Shown: positions 1 through 7,353 of the stretch, in pieces
Layout of the letters: the number at the start of each line of letters is the position of its first letter
Position numbering within the stretch: position 1 is the first letter of the stretch
IMG/VR virus record: IMGVR_UViG_3300025767_000071
Location: 1 to 34,863 of that record
Length of the DNA: 34,863 nt
Reading direction: 5' to 3' (one strand)
Source of the DNA: a virus
Program-made: the position numbers and the translations under genes
Notes under the pieces: generated by a model
What the model saw: the letters and a program-made list of their open reading frames with translations, nothing else
Told to the model about the DNA's origin: nothing
Databases searched by the model: none

Positions 1-5
1 TAACA

Positions 6-146
6 ATGTGCAACGGCAAAGGGTGTGAAATTAAAGAAGTCTGTTATAGATATAAGGCAACACCTAGTGAATTTAATCAAAGTTATTTTTTCAACTCTCC
101 GAACAACGGATTAGAATGTGATTATTATTTAAAATTTAAATTATAA
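6..146 (+). CDS. Small cysteine-rich phage protein (46 aa)
   Basis: A 46-residue reading frame begins with MCNGKGC and has CYRYKA and CDYYLKFKL further on, giving four cysteines (residues 2, 7, 13 and 38). Small phage proteins with a C-x4-C-x5-C-Y-R-Y start and a C-D-Y/F-Y end recur in Bacteroidota phages as far as I recall. The spacing suggests a small metal-binding knuckle, but no function is known to me. A TAA at bases 1-3 probably ends the gene before it, and the next gene starts 5 bases after its stop, so it fits a tightly packed operon. The reading frame is well supported; the zinc role is inference. Confidence 0.75.
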   Translation: MCNGKGCEIKEVCYRYKATPSEFNQSYFFNSPNNGLECDYYLKFKL

Positions 147-151
147 ATACC

Positions 152-643
152 ATGGGAACAAATTACACAAGAATACCAACAGCCGAAGAAATGGAAGCTA
201 AGAGAAAGAGATTGGAAAAGACAGTTAAGGATCTTATAATGGAACCTTCACTCATCTATCGAGAGTTTCAAATAACTAAGGAGGACTCTTGGGAAAGCGA
301 AAGCCCATGGGATGAATTCTTAGATGGAACTAATGTTCACTTAGGTAAAAGGAGTGGTGGTTGGAAGTTTTGTTGGAATTTTAATGATAATAAGTATTAC
401 AATTCTAAAGAAGAACTAATTAAGTTTGTATTAAGTGGTAGAGTTGTTGATGAATATGGAGAGGAAATAGACCCACAAGAATTCTTAGATATGGCATTCG
501 CTTGGGGAGAACCTGATGGTATGGTAGCTGATGAAGAGTACTTTAATACAACCAACCACCATAGTTGGATGAGTAACCCTGCAGCTTATTACGATAAAAT
601 TATAGACGGGTTAAGAGTATCATCAAGCATAGAATTTAGTTAA
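152..643 (+). CDS. Conserved phage protein of unknown function (163 aa)
   Basis: The product begins MGTNYTRIPTAEEMEAKRK, then has a charged helical stretch and a core containing HLGKRSGGWKFCWN (about residues 63-76) and GRVVDEYGEEID (about 96-107). It ends with DGLRV near residue 153. The H-x-GK-S-GGW-F core is a signature I recall from a widespread family of small phage proteins without assigned function. No transmembrane segment or enzyme motif is visible. It lies 5 bases after the cysteine-rich gene, in the run of small early genes. The CDS is secure, the role unknown. Confidence 0.85.
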   Translation: MGTNYTRIPTAEEMEAKRKRLEKTVKDLIMEPSLIYREFQITKEDSWESESPWDEFLDGTNVHLGKRSGGWKFCWNFNDNKYYNSKEELIKFVLSGRVVDEYGEEIDPQEFLDMAFAWGEPDGMVADEEYFNTTNHHSWMSNPAAYYDKIIDGLRVSSSIEFS

Positions 644-696
644 TATGAAAACAAAGAGAATAGCAACTACGAATTATTTAATATATAAAAACAGAT

Positions 697-1197
697 ATGA
701 TGTGGAAAATTAAAAGATTAATATATAGATTAAAACGAGTTATAGAATTCATTCCTGTAATATGGAAAGGGTATGATTTTGATTACGGTTCATCCATAGA
801 ACTGTTTAAATATCAGCTAAAACGAACAGCTAAATACTTAGAATCAGATAAAGCTTATACTGTAGAAGCAAAAACAAATGCTACTAGAATATGGACTGCT
901 GTTGAATTGATGGAGAAAGTATATGATGAAGAGTATATTACGGAGTATATAGATATCATTGAGAAACTTTATGGTAAAACTCATTATGAATTTGTTGAGT
1001 TAGAAGATAAAGATGAAAAAGGTGATCCATTTTATGAAATGAAAATATGGAATGATTTCGCAGTAGATGAAACTCATCAGAAAGTAATTGATGAAGTAAG
1101 ACATCAAATGTTCTTATTAGGTAAAGATAAACAAAAACGTGCTCATAAGTTACTTTGGGATTATATAGAACACAACATTCAAAATTGGTGGGATTAA
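697..1197 (+). CDS. Conserved phage protein of unknown function (166 aa)
   Basis: A mostly helical, charged protein with a basic N-terminus (MMWKIKRLIYRLKRV) and a C-terminus IEHNIQNWWD preceded by KAHKLLWDYI-like sequence. The tryptophan-rich C-terminal ending is one I associate with a phage family of unknown function. Translation could start at either of the first two ATG codons (697 or 700). The next gene begins 2 bases after its stop, which suggests coupled translation. No catalytic motif is visible. Confidence 0.8.
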   Translation: MMWKIKRLIYRLKRVIEFIPVIWKGYDFDYGSSIELFKYQLKRTAKYLESDKAYTVEAKTNATRIWTAVELMEKVYDEEYITEYIDIIEKLYGKTHYEFVELEDKDEKGDPFYEMKIWNDFAVDETHQKVIDEVRHQMFLLGKDKQKRAHKLLWDYIEHNIQNWWD

Positions 1198-1199
1198 GT

Positions 1200-1529
1200 A
1201 TGTTTGAAAATATATTAAAGGGATTACAAAAAGATCTAGTAGGTTTAGATTTTGTTTACAAAAGCAAATACGGTGGTGAAGTAAAAGGAACTGTTAAAGG
1301 AGTTTCAATCACACATCAACTTAATGCTGATAAAGAAACTAATCGAAAAATGTTAGTAGGTTTAAGTAAAAGAACCTCTAAAATACAAATAACTGAAGAG
1401 GATGAAATTGAACTAACACCTGATTTTAAATGGTCTGGTTGGAGTTTTGAAATAATGATTACTTCCGAGAATGGAATTTCATACAATATGAAGAAAGATA
1501 ACATATATTTTATAAATAAAGATGAATAA
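1200..1529 (+). CDS. Hypothetical phage protein (109 aa)
   Basis: I place the start at ATG 1200 (MFENILKGLQ) rather than at 1155, because the longer version would overlap the preceding gene by 43 bases and encode an unconvincing leader. The protein looks mainly beta: VGLDFVYKSKYGGEVKG near the N-terminus suggests a small barrel, and WSGWSFEIMITSENGISY lies near the C-terminus. It is followed directly by the next ATG at 1530. I do not recognise the family. Confidence 0.75.
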   Translation: MFENILKGLQKDLVGLDFVYKSKYGGEVKGTVKGVSITHQLNADKETNRKMLVGLSKRTSKIQITEEDEIELTPDFKWSGWSFEIMITSENGISYNMKKDNIYFINKDE

Positions 1530-1766
1530 ATGAAAGCAATATTAGAATTCAATTTACCGGAAGATCAAACCGAATTTGAAATGGCCAATGATGCATCTAA
1601 AATGTTTAATACATTATGGGAGATGAAACAATGGTTGAGATTACAGGTTAAGTATGCACCAGATGATATGAGCCAAGATGCTTATGATGCATTTGAAAAG
1701 TGTAAACATAAACTAAATGAATTACTAATTGATAACAATTTAGATTTAGATATATTAAATTATTAA
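1530..1766 (+). CDS. Conserved small phage protein (78 aa)
   Basis: The sequence MKAILEFNLPEDQTEFEMA, then a helix with LWEMKQWLR and LKYAPDD-like sequence, is a pattern I recognise from small early proteins of many phages, especially of Firmicutes and Bacteroidota. They consist of a short beta strand followed by two or three helices. No enzymatic motif is visible and the function is unknown. The ATG follows the previous stop codon directly. A shadow frame on the minus strand (1316-1552) is not supported. Confidence 0.82.
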   Translation: MKAILEFNLPEDQTEFEMANDASKMFNTLWEMKQWLRLQVKYAPDDMSQDAYDAFEKCKHKLNELLIDNNLDLDILNY

Positions 1767-1784
1767 AACTATTAAAATTTTAAA

Positions 1785-2882
1785 ATGACAAATAGAGAAA
1801 TAGTACAAAGAGATGCATTGGCAATAGCAGTGCAACATAATAGATGTGGTTTAGGTATATCTATGGGTGTAGGTAAAACAAGAATTGCAATACAGCATTT
1901 CTTAAAGAACTATGATCCATTTGTTAAGGCACTGGTTGTTATACCAAAACTATCAATCAAAGAGTCTTGGCTATCTGAATTAAAAAAGATGGAACTTGAA
2001 CGTTTAGCAGATCATTTAACCTTTACAACTTATTTATCTATTAATAAACAGAATCCTATGGAATACCAGCTTCTTTATTTAGATGAATGTCATAGTTTAT
2101 TAAATAACCATAGAAGTTTTTTATCAGCATTTTCTGGTAACATACTTGGTTTAACAGGTACACCACCAGTACGTAAAGGAACAGAGAAGTATGCAATGGT
2201 TGCAGAGTTTTGCCCAATTAAATACACCTTTACTGTTGATGATGCTACAGATAGTAATATCTTAAATGATTATCAGATTATAGTTCATGAGTTACTTTTA
2301 GCTAAAACACCTACACACAAGAAGAAAAATAAGAAAGGTGGATTCTGGTATACATCAGAATATAAAGATTATATGTATGTAAACAAAAGATTTGAAGAGG
2401 CTATAACGCCAAAACAACAACAGTTTGCTTCTATCATGAGAATGAGGGCTTTAATGGACTATAACACTAAAGAAAAATATGTAAAGTCTATATTAGCAAA
2501 CATCAGTTCTAAGTGTATTGTATTTGCAAACACTCAAGATCAAGCTGATAGAATATGTAAACACAGTTATCATTCTAATAATCCAAATTCAGAAGATAAT
2601 TTTGAGTTATTTAGTGATGGACGTATAAATAATATGTCTTGTGTACTACAGCTTAGTGAAGGTGTTACTATACCAAAGCTTAAGCAAGGTATTATAATGC
2701 ATGCATACGGTAATGAAAGAAAAACATCTCAGAGAATTGGCCGTCTATTAAGACTTAATCCGTCAGAAAAAGCAACCTGTCATATACTATGTTATAAAGG
2801 AACAGCTGATGAAAGATGGGTAAAAAATGCTCTTAAGAGTTTTGATGAAAAGAAAATTAAATATTATAATCCATTAGATTAA
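1785..2882 (+). CDS. Superfamily 2 DNA helicase (DEAD/SNF2-like), 365 aa
   Basis: A compact SF2 helicase-type ATPase, expected to use ATP to unwind or translocate along DNA during replication or recombination. Visible motifs are: Walker A SMGVGKT (residues 26-32), motif II DECH (100-103), motif III-like TGTPP (124-128), and motif VI QRIGRLLR (316-323) with its arginines. Length and order fit the short phage SF2 helicases often annotated as SNF2- or DEAD-type. It has two RecA-like lobes and no obvious accessory domain. Between the lobes is a lysine-rich loop (about 178-186) that could contact nucleic acid. The gene sits 4 bases before a zinc-ribbon protein that may act with it. Confidence 0.93.
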   Translation: MTNREIVQRDALAIAVQHNRCGLGISMGVGKTRIAIQHFLKNYDPFVKALVVIPKLSIKESWLSELKKMELERLADHLTFTTYLSINKQNPMEYQLLYLDECHSLLNNHRSFLSAFSGNILGLTGTPPVRKGTEKYAMVAEFCPIKYTFTVDDATDSNILNDYQIIVHELLLAKTPTHKKKNKKGGFWYTSEYKDYMYVNKRFEEAITPKQQQFASIMRMRALMDYNTKEKYVKSILANISSKCIVFANTQDQADRICKHSYHSNNPNSEDNFELFSDGRINNMSCVLQLSEGVTIPKLKQGIIMHAYGNERKTSQRIGRLLRLNPSEKATCHILCYKGTADERWVKNALKSFDEKKIKYYNPLD

Positions 2883-2885
2883 GTT

Positions 2886-3119
2886 ATGGGAAAAATGAAA
2901 GAAATATTTATGCAGCAAATACAAGAACAGTATGGCTCATATGATAAATACATAGAAGAAGAAAATAAGAATGCAGCTAGACAATGGATACACTTAGATG
3001 AACATCCTTGTCCTAACTGTAATAATACAACACTACACCAAGATGAAGAGTTAGACATAAACTGTGATGTTTGTGGTCAAAACTTTATACAAATTGATAA
3101 TGCTTTAAGATTTAAATAA
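2886..3119 (+). CDS. Zinc-ribbon protein (77 aa)
   Basis: After an acidic and helical first half, the protein has CPNC (near residue 39) and CDVC (near 60), a C-x2-C...C-x2-C arrangement typical of a zinc ribbon. Such small zinc-ribbon proteins in phage replication regions often bind nucleic acid or partner proteins, but no specific role can be given. It lies 4 bases after the SF2 helicase, and its stop overlaps the next ATG by one base (TAATG), suggesting coupled translation. Confidence 0.85.
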   Translation: MGKMKEIFMQQIQEQYGSYDKYIEEENKNAARQWIHLDEHPCPNCNNTTLHQDEELDINCDVCGQNFIQIDNALRFK

Positions 3120-3403
3120 TGGGACTATATACACATACAATTGCAACAGGAGATAGTGAGATTTATCTTGATATTGAATATTCTTATGAAGCAGGTGAGC
3201 CTGATGAGTATTATGATCAACATGGTAATCCAGGAACACCAGGTTATCCTTCATCAGTTGAGTTAACACATGTTTGGTATACATTGAAAGATTATAACAA
3301 AAATACAGTTACAGTAGATATACTCCCAGTGTTTGATATAATACTAGAAGGTGATATATATAATCTTGAAGAAGAAATATTAGATTATCATGAAAACAAA
3401 TAA
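3119..3403 (+). CDS. Hypothetical phage protein (94 aa)
   Basis: A small acidic, probably beta-rich protein. Its middle contains a proline- and glycine-rich loop, GEPDEYYDQHGNPGTPGYP, followed by a strand VELTHVWY. The EPDEY-D-HGNP-PGYP loop recurs in small phage proteins I have seen, none with a function. The start codon overlaps the stop of the zinc-ribbon gene, and its own end overlaps the next gene by 14 bases. Confidence 0.78.
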   Translation: MGLYTHTIATGDSEIYLDIEYSYEAGEPDEYYDQHGNPGTPGYPSSVELTHVWYTLKDYNKNTVTVDILPVFDIILEGDIYNLEEEILDYHENK

Positions 3404-3632
3404 AGTAGAAAAACATGTATATAAAAAGAATGATATAATTATTGAATATTTACTAGATGCTTCAAAAAATTCTAATCAAACTAAATATAAATATACTATA
3501 TGTATAGAGGATATTTTATTAACAGATGGTTATGAAAAAGAAAGTATTTTTTATAAAATGAGTGAAAATGATACATTAGATTATGTTTGTATGCTTATGA
3601 AACATCATGAATCACAAAATATCAATATATAA
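3390..3632 (+). CDS. Hypothetical protein (80 aa)
   Basis: A small lysine-rich protein (MKTNKVEKHVYKKND...) with alternating beta and helical character and no recognisable motif. Its start lies within the last 14 bases of the previous gene. Support comes from the open frame, the coupled position and a composition like its neighbours. The family is unknown to me. Confidence 0.65.
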   Translation: MKTNKVEKHVYKKNDIIIEYLLDASKNSNQTKYKYTICIEDILLTDGYEKESIFYKMSENDTLDYVCMLMKHHESQNINI

Positions 3633-3636
3633 AAAA

Positions 3637-4023
3637 ATGAAAAATCATATATATCTAAACGCAGAAATTAAAGGAGGTAAAATTATTTACCCTATAAAAG
3701 CAAATGAATCTAGAATTAATAACTTTTTAGCCAATGCACCAGAAGGTGCAAAGGTTGAGATGTTCATTAGTGTATCTGATGAAGTTAAAGGTAGTAATGC
3801 ACAACTGGCAAGAATACATGTTATGTGTAGAGAAATAGCAAATGAGATTGGTTATACATTTAATGAGGTTAAGCTAAATGTAAAAAGACAGGCAGGACTT
3901 TGTTTTATGAGAGATAATTCAGAGTACTGCAAGTCTTTTGGTAAGTGTGATAAAGATGAATTAAATTTAGCTATACAAGCATGTATAGAAATAGGAGATT
4001 TTAGTAATATGAATTTAAGATAA
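3637..4023 (+). CDS. Possible NinB-like recombination accessory protein (128 aa)
   Basis: I choose ATG 3637 (MKNHIYLNAEIKGGK) over the upstream ATG at 3607, which would overlap the previous gene. The protein has a short beta N-terminus, then a helical core with NAQLARIHVMCREIANEIGY (about residues 58-77), KRQAGLCF, a KSFGKCDKDEL segment and a final helix LAIQACIEIGD. This order (Q/N-rich helix, 'KSF..c.keEL..aIq..ieig') faintly resembles NinB-type phage recombination proteins. I regard that as a weak analogy; a new small family is equally possible. Its 3' end overlaps the converging minus-strand gene by 9 bases. Confidence 0.6.
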   Translation: MKNHIYLNAEIKGGKIIYPIKANESRINNFLANAPEGAKVEMFISVSDEVKGSNAQLARIHVMCREIANEIGYTFNEVKLNVKRQAGLCFMRDNSEYCKSFGKCDKDELNLAIQACIEIGDFSNMNLR

Positions 4024-4434
4024 TTTAGGTTTTATTAATTTTTGTATTTCTTGTAGTTTTTTATCTGCAGCTTTTGAATCATCATCCATTAAAGCTGTCA
4101 TATAAGCAGTCAAATCTTCTTTAGTAATTTTACTATCTACTTCAATTTCTAAATTTTGTTCTTTAGCTTTTGCTTTTAATAATTGTTGAAGAGCAAATAA
4201 AGTATATATTTGACTTTCTATTTTATCTAATTTTACTTTTTCTGGTTCGTCACCTGTAATTATTTTTTCAAACTTTTTAAAAGTCTCTGGTAAAGTAGTT
4301 GCATCTTTAACAATGTTAGTTATATAAAACATCAGTATATCATTAAGACCTAATATAAAACCGGTATTAATTTCAATATCTTTAATGTTTTTGGTAAAAT
4401 CGTATGTATTAGTTGTTTTTACAAAATCTTCCAT
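4015..4434 (-). CDS. Counter-oriented small helical protein (139 aa), unknown
   Basis: This is the only minus-strand gene in the early region. It encodes an all-helical, lysine- and glutamate-rich protein (MEDFVKTTNTYDFTKNIKD...) with no transmembrane segment or catalytic motif. Credibility comes from a Bacteroidota-type promoter 20 bases before its ATG and from amino-acid usage like a real soluble protein. It also fills the space between two + strand genes with only a 9-base tail-to-tail overlap. It may be a separately controlled regulator or host-interaction protein, but nothing in the sequence proves this. Confidence 0.75.
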   Translation of the reverse strand: MEDFVKTTNTYDFTKNIKDIEINTGFILGLNDILMFYITNIVKDATTLPETFKKFEKIITGDEPEKVKLDKIESQIYTLFALQQLLKAKAKEQNLEIEVDSKITKEDLTAYMTALMDDDSKAADKKLQEIQKLIKPKLS

Positions 4435-4454
4435 AATGTTTCATTTAATATACA

Positions 4455-4485
4455 AATATAGTAAAATATGCATCAACAAACAATC
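4455..4485 (-). promoter_or_regulatory. Bacteroidota-type promoter for the 4015-4434 gene
   Basis: Read on the minus strand, TTG (4485-4483) is followed after 20 bases by TATATTTG (4462-4455). This matches the Bacteroidota sigma-A consensus of TTG/TTTG, 17-23 bases, TAnnTTTG. Transcription would start near 4448, about 14 bases before the ATG at 4434. The upstream half lies within the first codons of the divergently oriented uracil-DNA glycosylase gene. Confidence 0.6.
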
Positions 4486-5169
4486 AATATGCCTGAAAAG
4501 ATAGGTAAATTAAAATTAAAACTAGAAAATTCAGGTTGGGAAAATATAATATATCCTTACTTGGATTCAGAAAGTTTTTACACTACTCTTAATAAACTTG
4601 CAGGTATGGTGCAAAATGGCACCAGATTTACACCACCAATGAAAGATTGGTTTAAAACTTTTACAAAGTGTCCTTATAAGGAAACAAAAGTTGTATTTAT
4701 TGGACAAGATCCATATCCTCAACTTGGTGTTGCTGATGGTATATCTTTTAGTTGTAGTAATACAATGAAAGAACAACCTTCATTAAGACATATATTTAAT
4801 TCATTAGAGAAACAGTATCCAGGTTATGAAAGAAATCCTGATTTGACTAGATGGTCAGAACAAGGTGTGCTTATGCTTAATACTGCTTTAACAGTAGAAA
4901 TTAATAAAATAGGTTCACACTATTCATTATGGCATTCATTTACAACACAACTACTTACTGGAATGAATAATTATCCTTCTAAGCTTGTTGTTGTATTACT
5001 TGGTAAGAAAGCTCAAGAATGGCAAAAATTATTACTTAATCATATTGTAATTCAAGTAGAACATCCAGCAGCTGCTGCTTATAAAGGCGGTGTATGGAAT
5101 GATAAAGATTTATTTCTAACAATAAACAAAATACTTAATGATCAGGGAAAGTCCTTGATAAATTGGTAA
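4468..5169 (+). CDS. ung: Uracil-DNA glycosylase, family 1-like (233 aa)
   Basis: Removes uracil from DNA. Visible family 1 motifs are: GQDPYP (79-84) with the catalytic Asp 81, GISFSCSN (91-98) with the uracil-stacking Phe 94, GVLMLN (133-138) with the base-recognising Asn 138, and a second active-site loop HPAAAAYKGG (199-208) with His 199. Length is normal. The loop departs from the bacterial HPSPLSAYRGF: it is about one residue shorter, and the intercalating Leu position is Ala or missing. Translation starts at 4468 or at the second Met (4489). The gene follows a strand switch and precedes the DnaA-domain gene, so it belongs to the replication/repair set. Confidence 0.95.
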   Translation: MHQQTINMPEKIGKLKLKLENSGWENIIYPYLDSESFYTTLNKLAGMVQNGTRFTPPMKDWFKTFTKCPYKETKVVFIGQDPYPQLGVADGISFSCSNTMKEQPSLRHIFNSLEKQYPGYERNPDLTRWSEQGVLMLNTALTVEINKIGSHYSLWHSFTTQLLTGMNNYPSKLVVVLLGKKAQEWQKLLLNHIVIQVEHPAAAAYKGGVWNDKDLFLTINKILNDQGKSLINW

Positions 5170-5175
5170 AAATTT

Positions 5176-5190
5176 CTTAACTTTGTTAAG
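5176..5190. repeat. Inverted repeat CTTAAC-ttt-GTTAAG
   Basis: A perfect 6-base inverted repeat with a 3-base centre lies in the 37-base gap between the uracil-DNA glycosylase gene and the DnaA-domain gene. There is no T-tract after it, so it is not a classical terminator. Its dyad symmetry would suit an operator or a protein-binding site, which is inference. Confidence 0.5.
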
Positions 5191-5206
5191 ACCCAAAATA
5201 AGTTAA

Positions 5207-5728
5207 ATGACTGAAAATCAACATAATAATATTCTAAAAGATATACATGCTTTCAGAATAAAGCTGTATAATGAATATGGCGTAGATATACATTTATTTG
5301 TAAAAAACAAAGATTATAGAGTTAGTCTTGAAGTGTTAGAGAAAATGTGTATTGCTACATTACATGAGCAGTACCCAAGTTTTATTCATACTAAAAGTTT
5401 GAAAGATAGAACACGCATTAAGCCAATAACAATGCTTAGACAAATTTTCTTTTACATAGCTGTAGAAAGGTTTGGTTATGGTAAATCAGAATCAGGTAAG
5501 TATATGAAAAGAGACCATGCTACATGCATACATTCAATTAAAGTTTGTGAAGACTACATGTATGTTGGTTACTCTGAATTCAATAAATGTATAGAATCAG
5601 TGCAAAATAAAATAAACCAATATGTGGGAAATATTTCAGAAAATAACAAAGGAGAAGATAACTCCAAATCAAATGCTTCTATTGTACAGCGTGAAGGAAA
5701 AGACATCAGTACCGTTACTGAAATCTAA
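5207..5728 (+). CDS. DnaA domain IV-like replication initiator (173 aa)
   Basis: Residues about 78-114 carry the DNA-binding signature of bacterial DnaA domain IV: RQIFFYIAVERFG, then KYMKRDHATCIHSIK, where RDHAT(C) matches the RDHTTV-type helix that reads the DnaA box. There is no AAA+ ATPase domain; the N-terminal 70 residues are a short helical region and the tail after about 135 is low-complexity. It probably binds phage origin or promoter sites rather than hydrolysing ATP. It lies just upstream of a second replication-type protein and the DnaB-like helicase, a position fitting an initiator. The last 107 bases overlap the next gene in another frame. Confidence 0.85.
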   Translation: MTENQHNNILKDIHAFRIKLYNEYGVDIHLFVKNKDYRVSLEVLEKMCIATLHEQYPSFIHTKSLKDRTRIKPITMLRQIFFYIAVERFGYGKSESGKYMKRDHATCIHSIKVCEDYMYVGYSEFNKCIESVQNKINQYVGNISENNKGEDNSKSNASIVQREGKDISTVTEI

Positions 5729-6215
5729 AGATGAATTACCTGCACTATTAGAAGAAGGATTTCTTATTAAAGAGGAATCATCATACAAGCTTACAAATAA
5801 AGCTAAAAAACTAATTACAAAATTAGATGGCTATTTTATTAAAGCCAAGAAGAAAACCAACATTGAATTGATGGGTAAAGATCTTAATGATAAATTGGAT
5901 ATATATAGAAATATATTTCCACCTGGAAGATTACCTTCAGGAATGCCATCAAGACAAAATGTAAAAGCTCTTTCTGAGTCTTTTAGATGGTTTTTTGAAA
6001 CTTATGATTATACTTGGGATGAAATACTTGATGCAACACGTATGTATGTAAATGAGTATAGAGAGACTAACTACATGTATATGGTTACAAGTCAGTACTT
6101 TATAGCAAAACAAGACAAACATAAGGTAAAACACAGTAAACTAGCAGATTACTGTGATATGATTAAAGACGGTGTAAAAACAGAGACTCATCATTTTAAA
6201 GAAAAAGTAGTATAA
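5622..6215 (+). CDS. Putative winged-helix replication protein (197 aa)
   Basis: The N-terminus has ITPNQMLLLYSVKE (about residues 13-26), then LPALLEEGFLIKEESSYKLT, the pattern of a winged helix (helix, recognition helix, beta wing). A C-terminal helical domain contains WFFETYDYTWDEILDATRMYVNEY. Phage proteins starting with 'TPNQ...L' and a short winged helix next to DnaB-like helicases are, from recall, replisome organiser or loader candidates. The ATG at 5622 preserves the ITPNQ segment; a later Met at 5673 would remove part of it. The long 107-base out-of-frame overlap with the DnaA-domain gene is unusual. Confidence 0.75.
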   Translation: MWEIFQKITKEKITPNQMLLLYSVKEKTSVPLLKSKDELPALLEEGFLIKEESSYKLTNKAKKLITKLDGYFIKAKKKTNIELMGKDLNDKLDIYRNIFPPGRLPSGMPSRQNVKALSESFRWFFETYDYTWDEILDATRMYVNEYRETNYMYMVTSQYFIAKQDKHKVKHSKLADYCDMIKDGVKTETHHFKEKVV

Positions 6216-6373
6216 TGACATCAGATAAAATAACAGAAGTATTACATAAGTTAAACCAGATACTAGAAGATTTTCAAATGCTTAGAGATGGAACATGGGT
6301 TCCGGATGAAGCTTCTTGTGAAGCAAGTATAGAAAATGTTGAGAGTATCATATACACAATAGAAAATGAGTAA
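6215..6373 (+). CDS. Small acidic phage protein (52 aa)
   Basis: A 52-residue frame starts on the TAATG junction with the previous gene and overlaps the helicase start by 8 bases. It begins MTSDKITEVLHKLNQILEDF, then has the stretch MLRDGTWVPDEASCEASIENV. The 'FQMLRDGTWVPDE-SC-ASIENV' pattern looks like a conserved small phage family, often next to replication genes. It is probably two helices. Function unknown. Confidence 0.72.
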   Translation: MTSDKITEVLHKLNQILEDFQMLRDGTWVPDEASCEASIENVESIIYTIENE

Positions 6374-7325
6374 ACCAACAGAAGGATGGGCGGGTCAATA
6401 TGCTGCATTTAATGATGCACTTAAATATATGGTCAAGCGTGCAAACGGTGAAGAAAAATCTATTTACACTCCATGGCCTAAATTTAATGACGCCACTACT
6501 GATGGTTTAGAATGGAACACTCTTACTGTAATTGGTGGAAGACCTGGTTCAGGTAAAACATTGATTAAAGATCAGATTATAAGAGAATCTTTTGAATTAA
6601 ATTCTGAAGATGATTTTAGAGTCTTAGAGTTTCAGTTTGAAATGGTTGGTAGAACCTCAGCATTGCGTGAGTTTAGTTCTATAACTGGTAAGACATATAA
6701 AGAATTATGTAGTGCTGGTAGTGTATTAACAACAGATGTATTAAACAAGTGTCATCAGTATGCTAAAGAACGTGTAAAATATCCTGTTGATATAGTCTCA
6801 AGACCTATGACTGTTAATCAAATGAGAGAACAGATTGATATGTATATGAATATACATAAAGGTAAAAAGACTATAATCACACTGGATCACACTATGCTTG
6901 TTAAGAGAGCACCATATCAAAATAGTAGTTTAGATATGCTATTTGAATTAGGTGAGTTCTTTACACAAACAAAACGTGAGTATCCATGTTTGTTTATTGC
7001 TTTATCACAGCTTAATAGAAACATTGATAACCCAGAACGTGCACAACAAGGTAAGTATGGTAATTATATTCTTGAATCAGATTTGTTTGGTTCAGATGCT
7101 ATGCTTCAACATGCTGATACTTTAATAGGTATTAATAGACCAGCTAAACAGAAAATTAGATTGTATGGACCAGACAGGTATATTATAGAAGATGATAGAA
7201 CATTAGTACTACACTTCTTAAAAGCCCGTAATGGTGATACAAGAATGAGTTTCTTTAAAGCAATGTTTGAAAAAATGGAAATAGCTGAAATGCCAACACC
7301 AGCACAAGAAGCATTAAGAATGTAA
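6366..7325 (+). CDS. DnaB-like replicative helicase, RecA-fold domain (319 aa)
   Basis: Probably the phage replicative helicase, translocating on single-stranded DNA ahead of the polymerase. Motifs are: Walker A GGRPGSGKT (57-65), the LEFQFEM segment with the likely catalytic Glu 92, a Walker B-like TIITLDHTML (169-178), SQLNRNID (214-221), and ESDLFGSDAMLQHADTLIG near residues 237-255, the late DnaB motif. The usual N-terminal primase-binding domain is absent, so it corresponds to the C-terminal ATPase half, as in many compact phage helicases. Neighbours are the DnaA-domain and winged-helix proteins upstream and the Sak4/SSB-like pair downstream. Confidence 0.93.
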   Translation: MSKPTEGWAGQYAAFNDALKYMVKRANGEEKSIYTPWPKFNDATTDGLEWNTLTVIGGRPGSGKTLIKDQIIRESFELNSEDDFRVLEFQFEMVGRTSALREFSSITGKTYKELCSAGSVLTTDVLNKCHQYAKERVKYPVDIVSRPMTVNQMREQIDMYMNIHKGKKTIITLDHTMLVKRAPYQNSSLDMLFELGEFFTQTKREYPCLFIALSQLNRNIDNPERAQQGKYGNYILESDLFGSDAMLQHADTLIGINRPAKQKIRLYGPDRYIIEDDRTLVLHFLKARNGDTRMSFFKAMFEKMEIAEMPTPAQEALRM

Positions 7326-7353
7326 AATTGAAAATTTAATAAGGAATGAAAAA

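Noticed and set aside
645-713. 22-residue frame between two early genes
   Set aside because: Too short, no family likeness, and overlaps the start of the following gene in another frame.
1316-1552. 78-residue minus-strand frame
   Set aside because: It lies opposite two well-supported + strand genes and gives a Ser/Ile-rich product typical of antisense AT-rich coding DNA.
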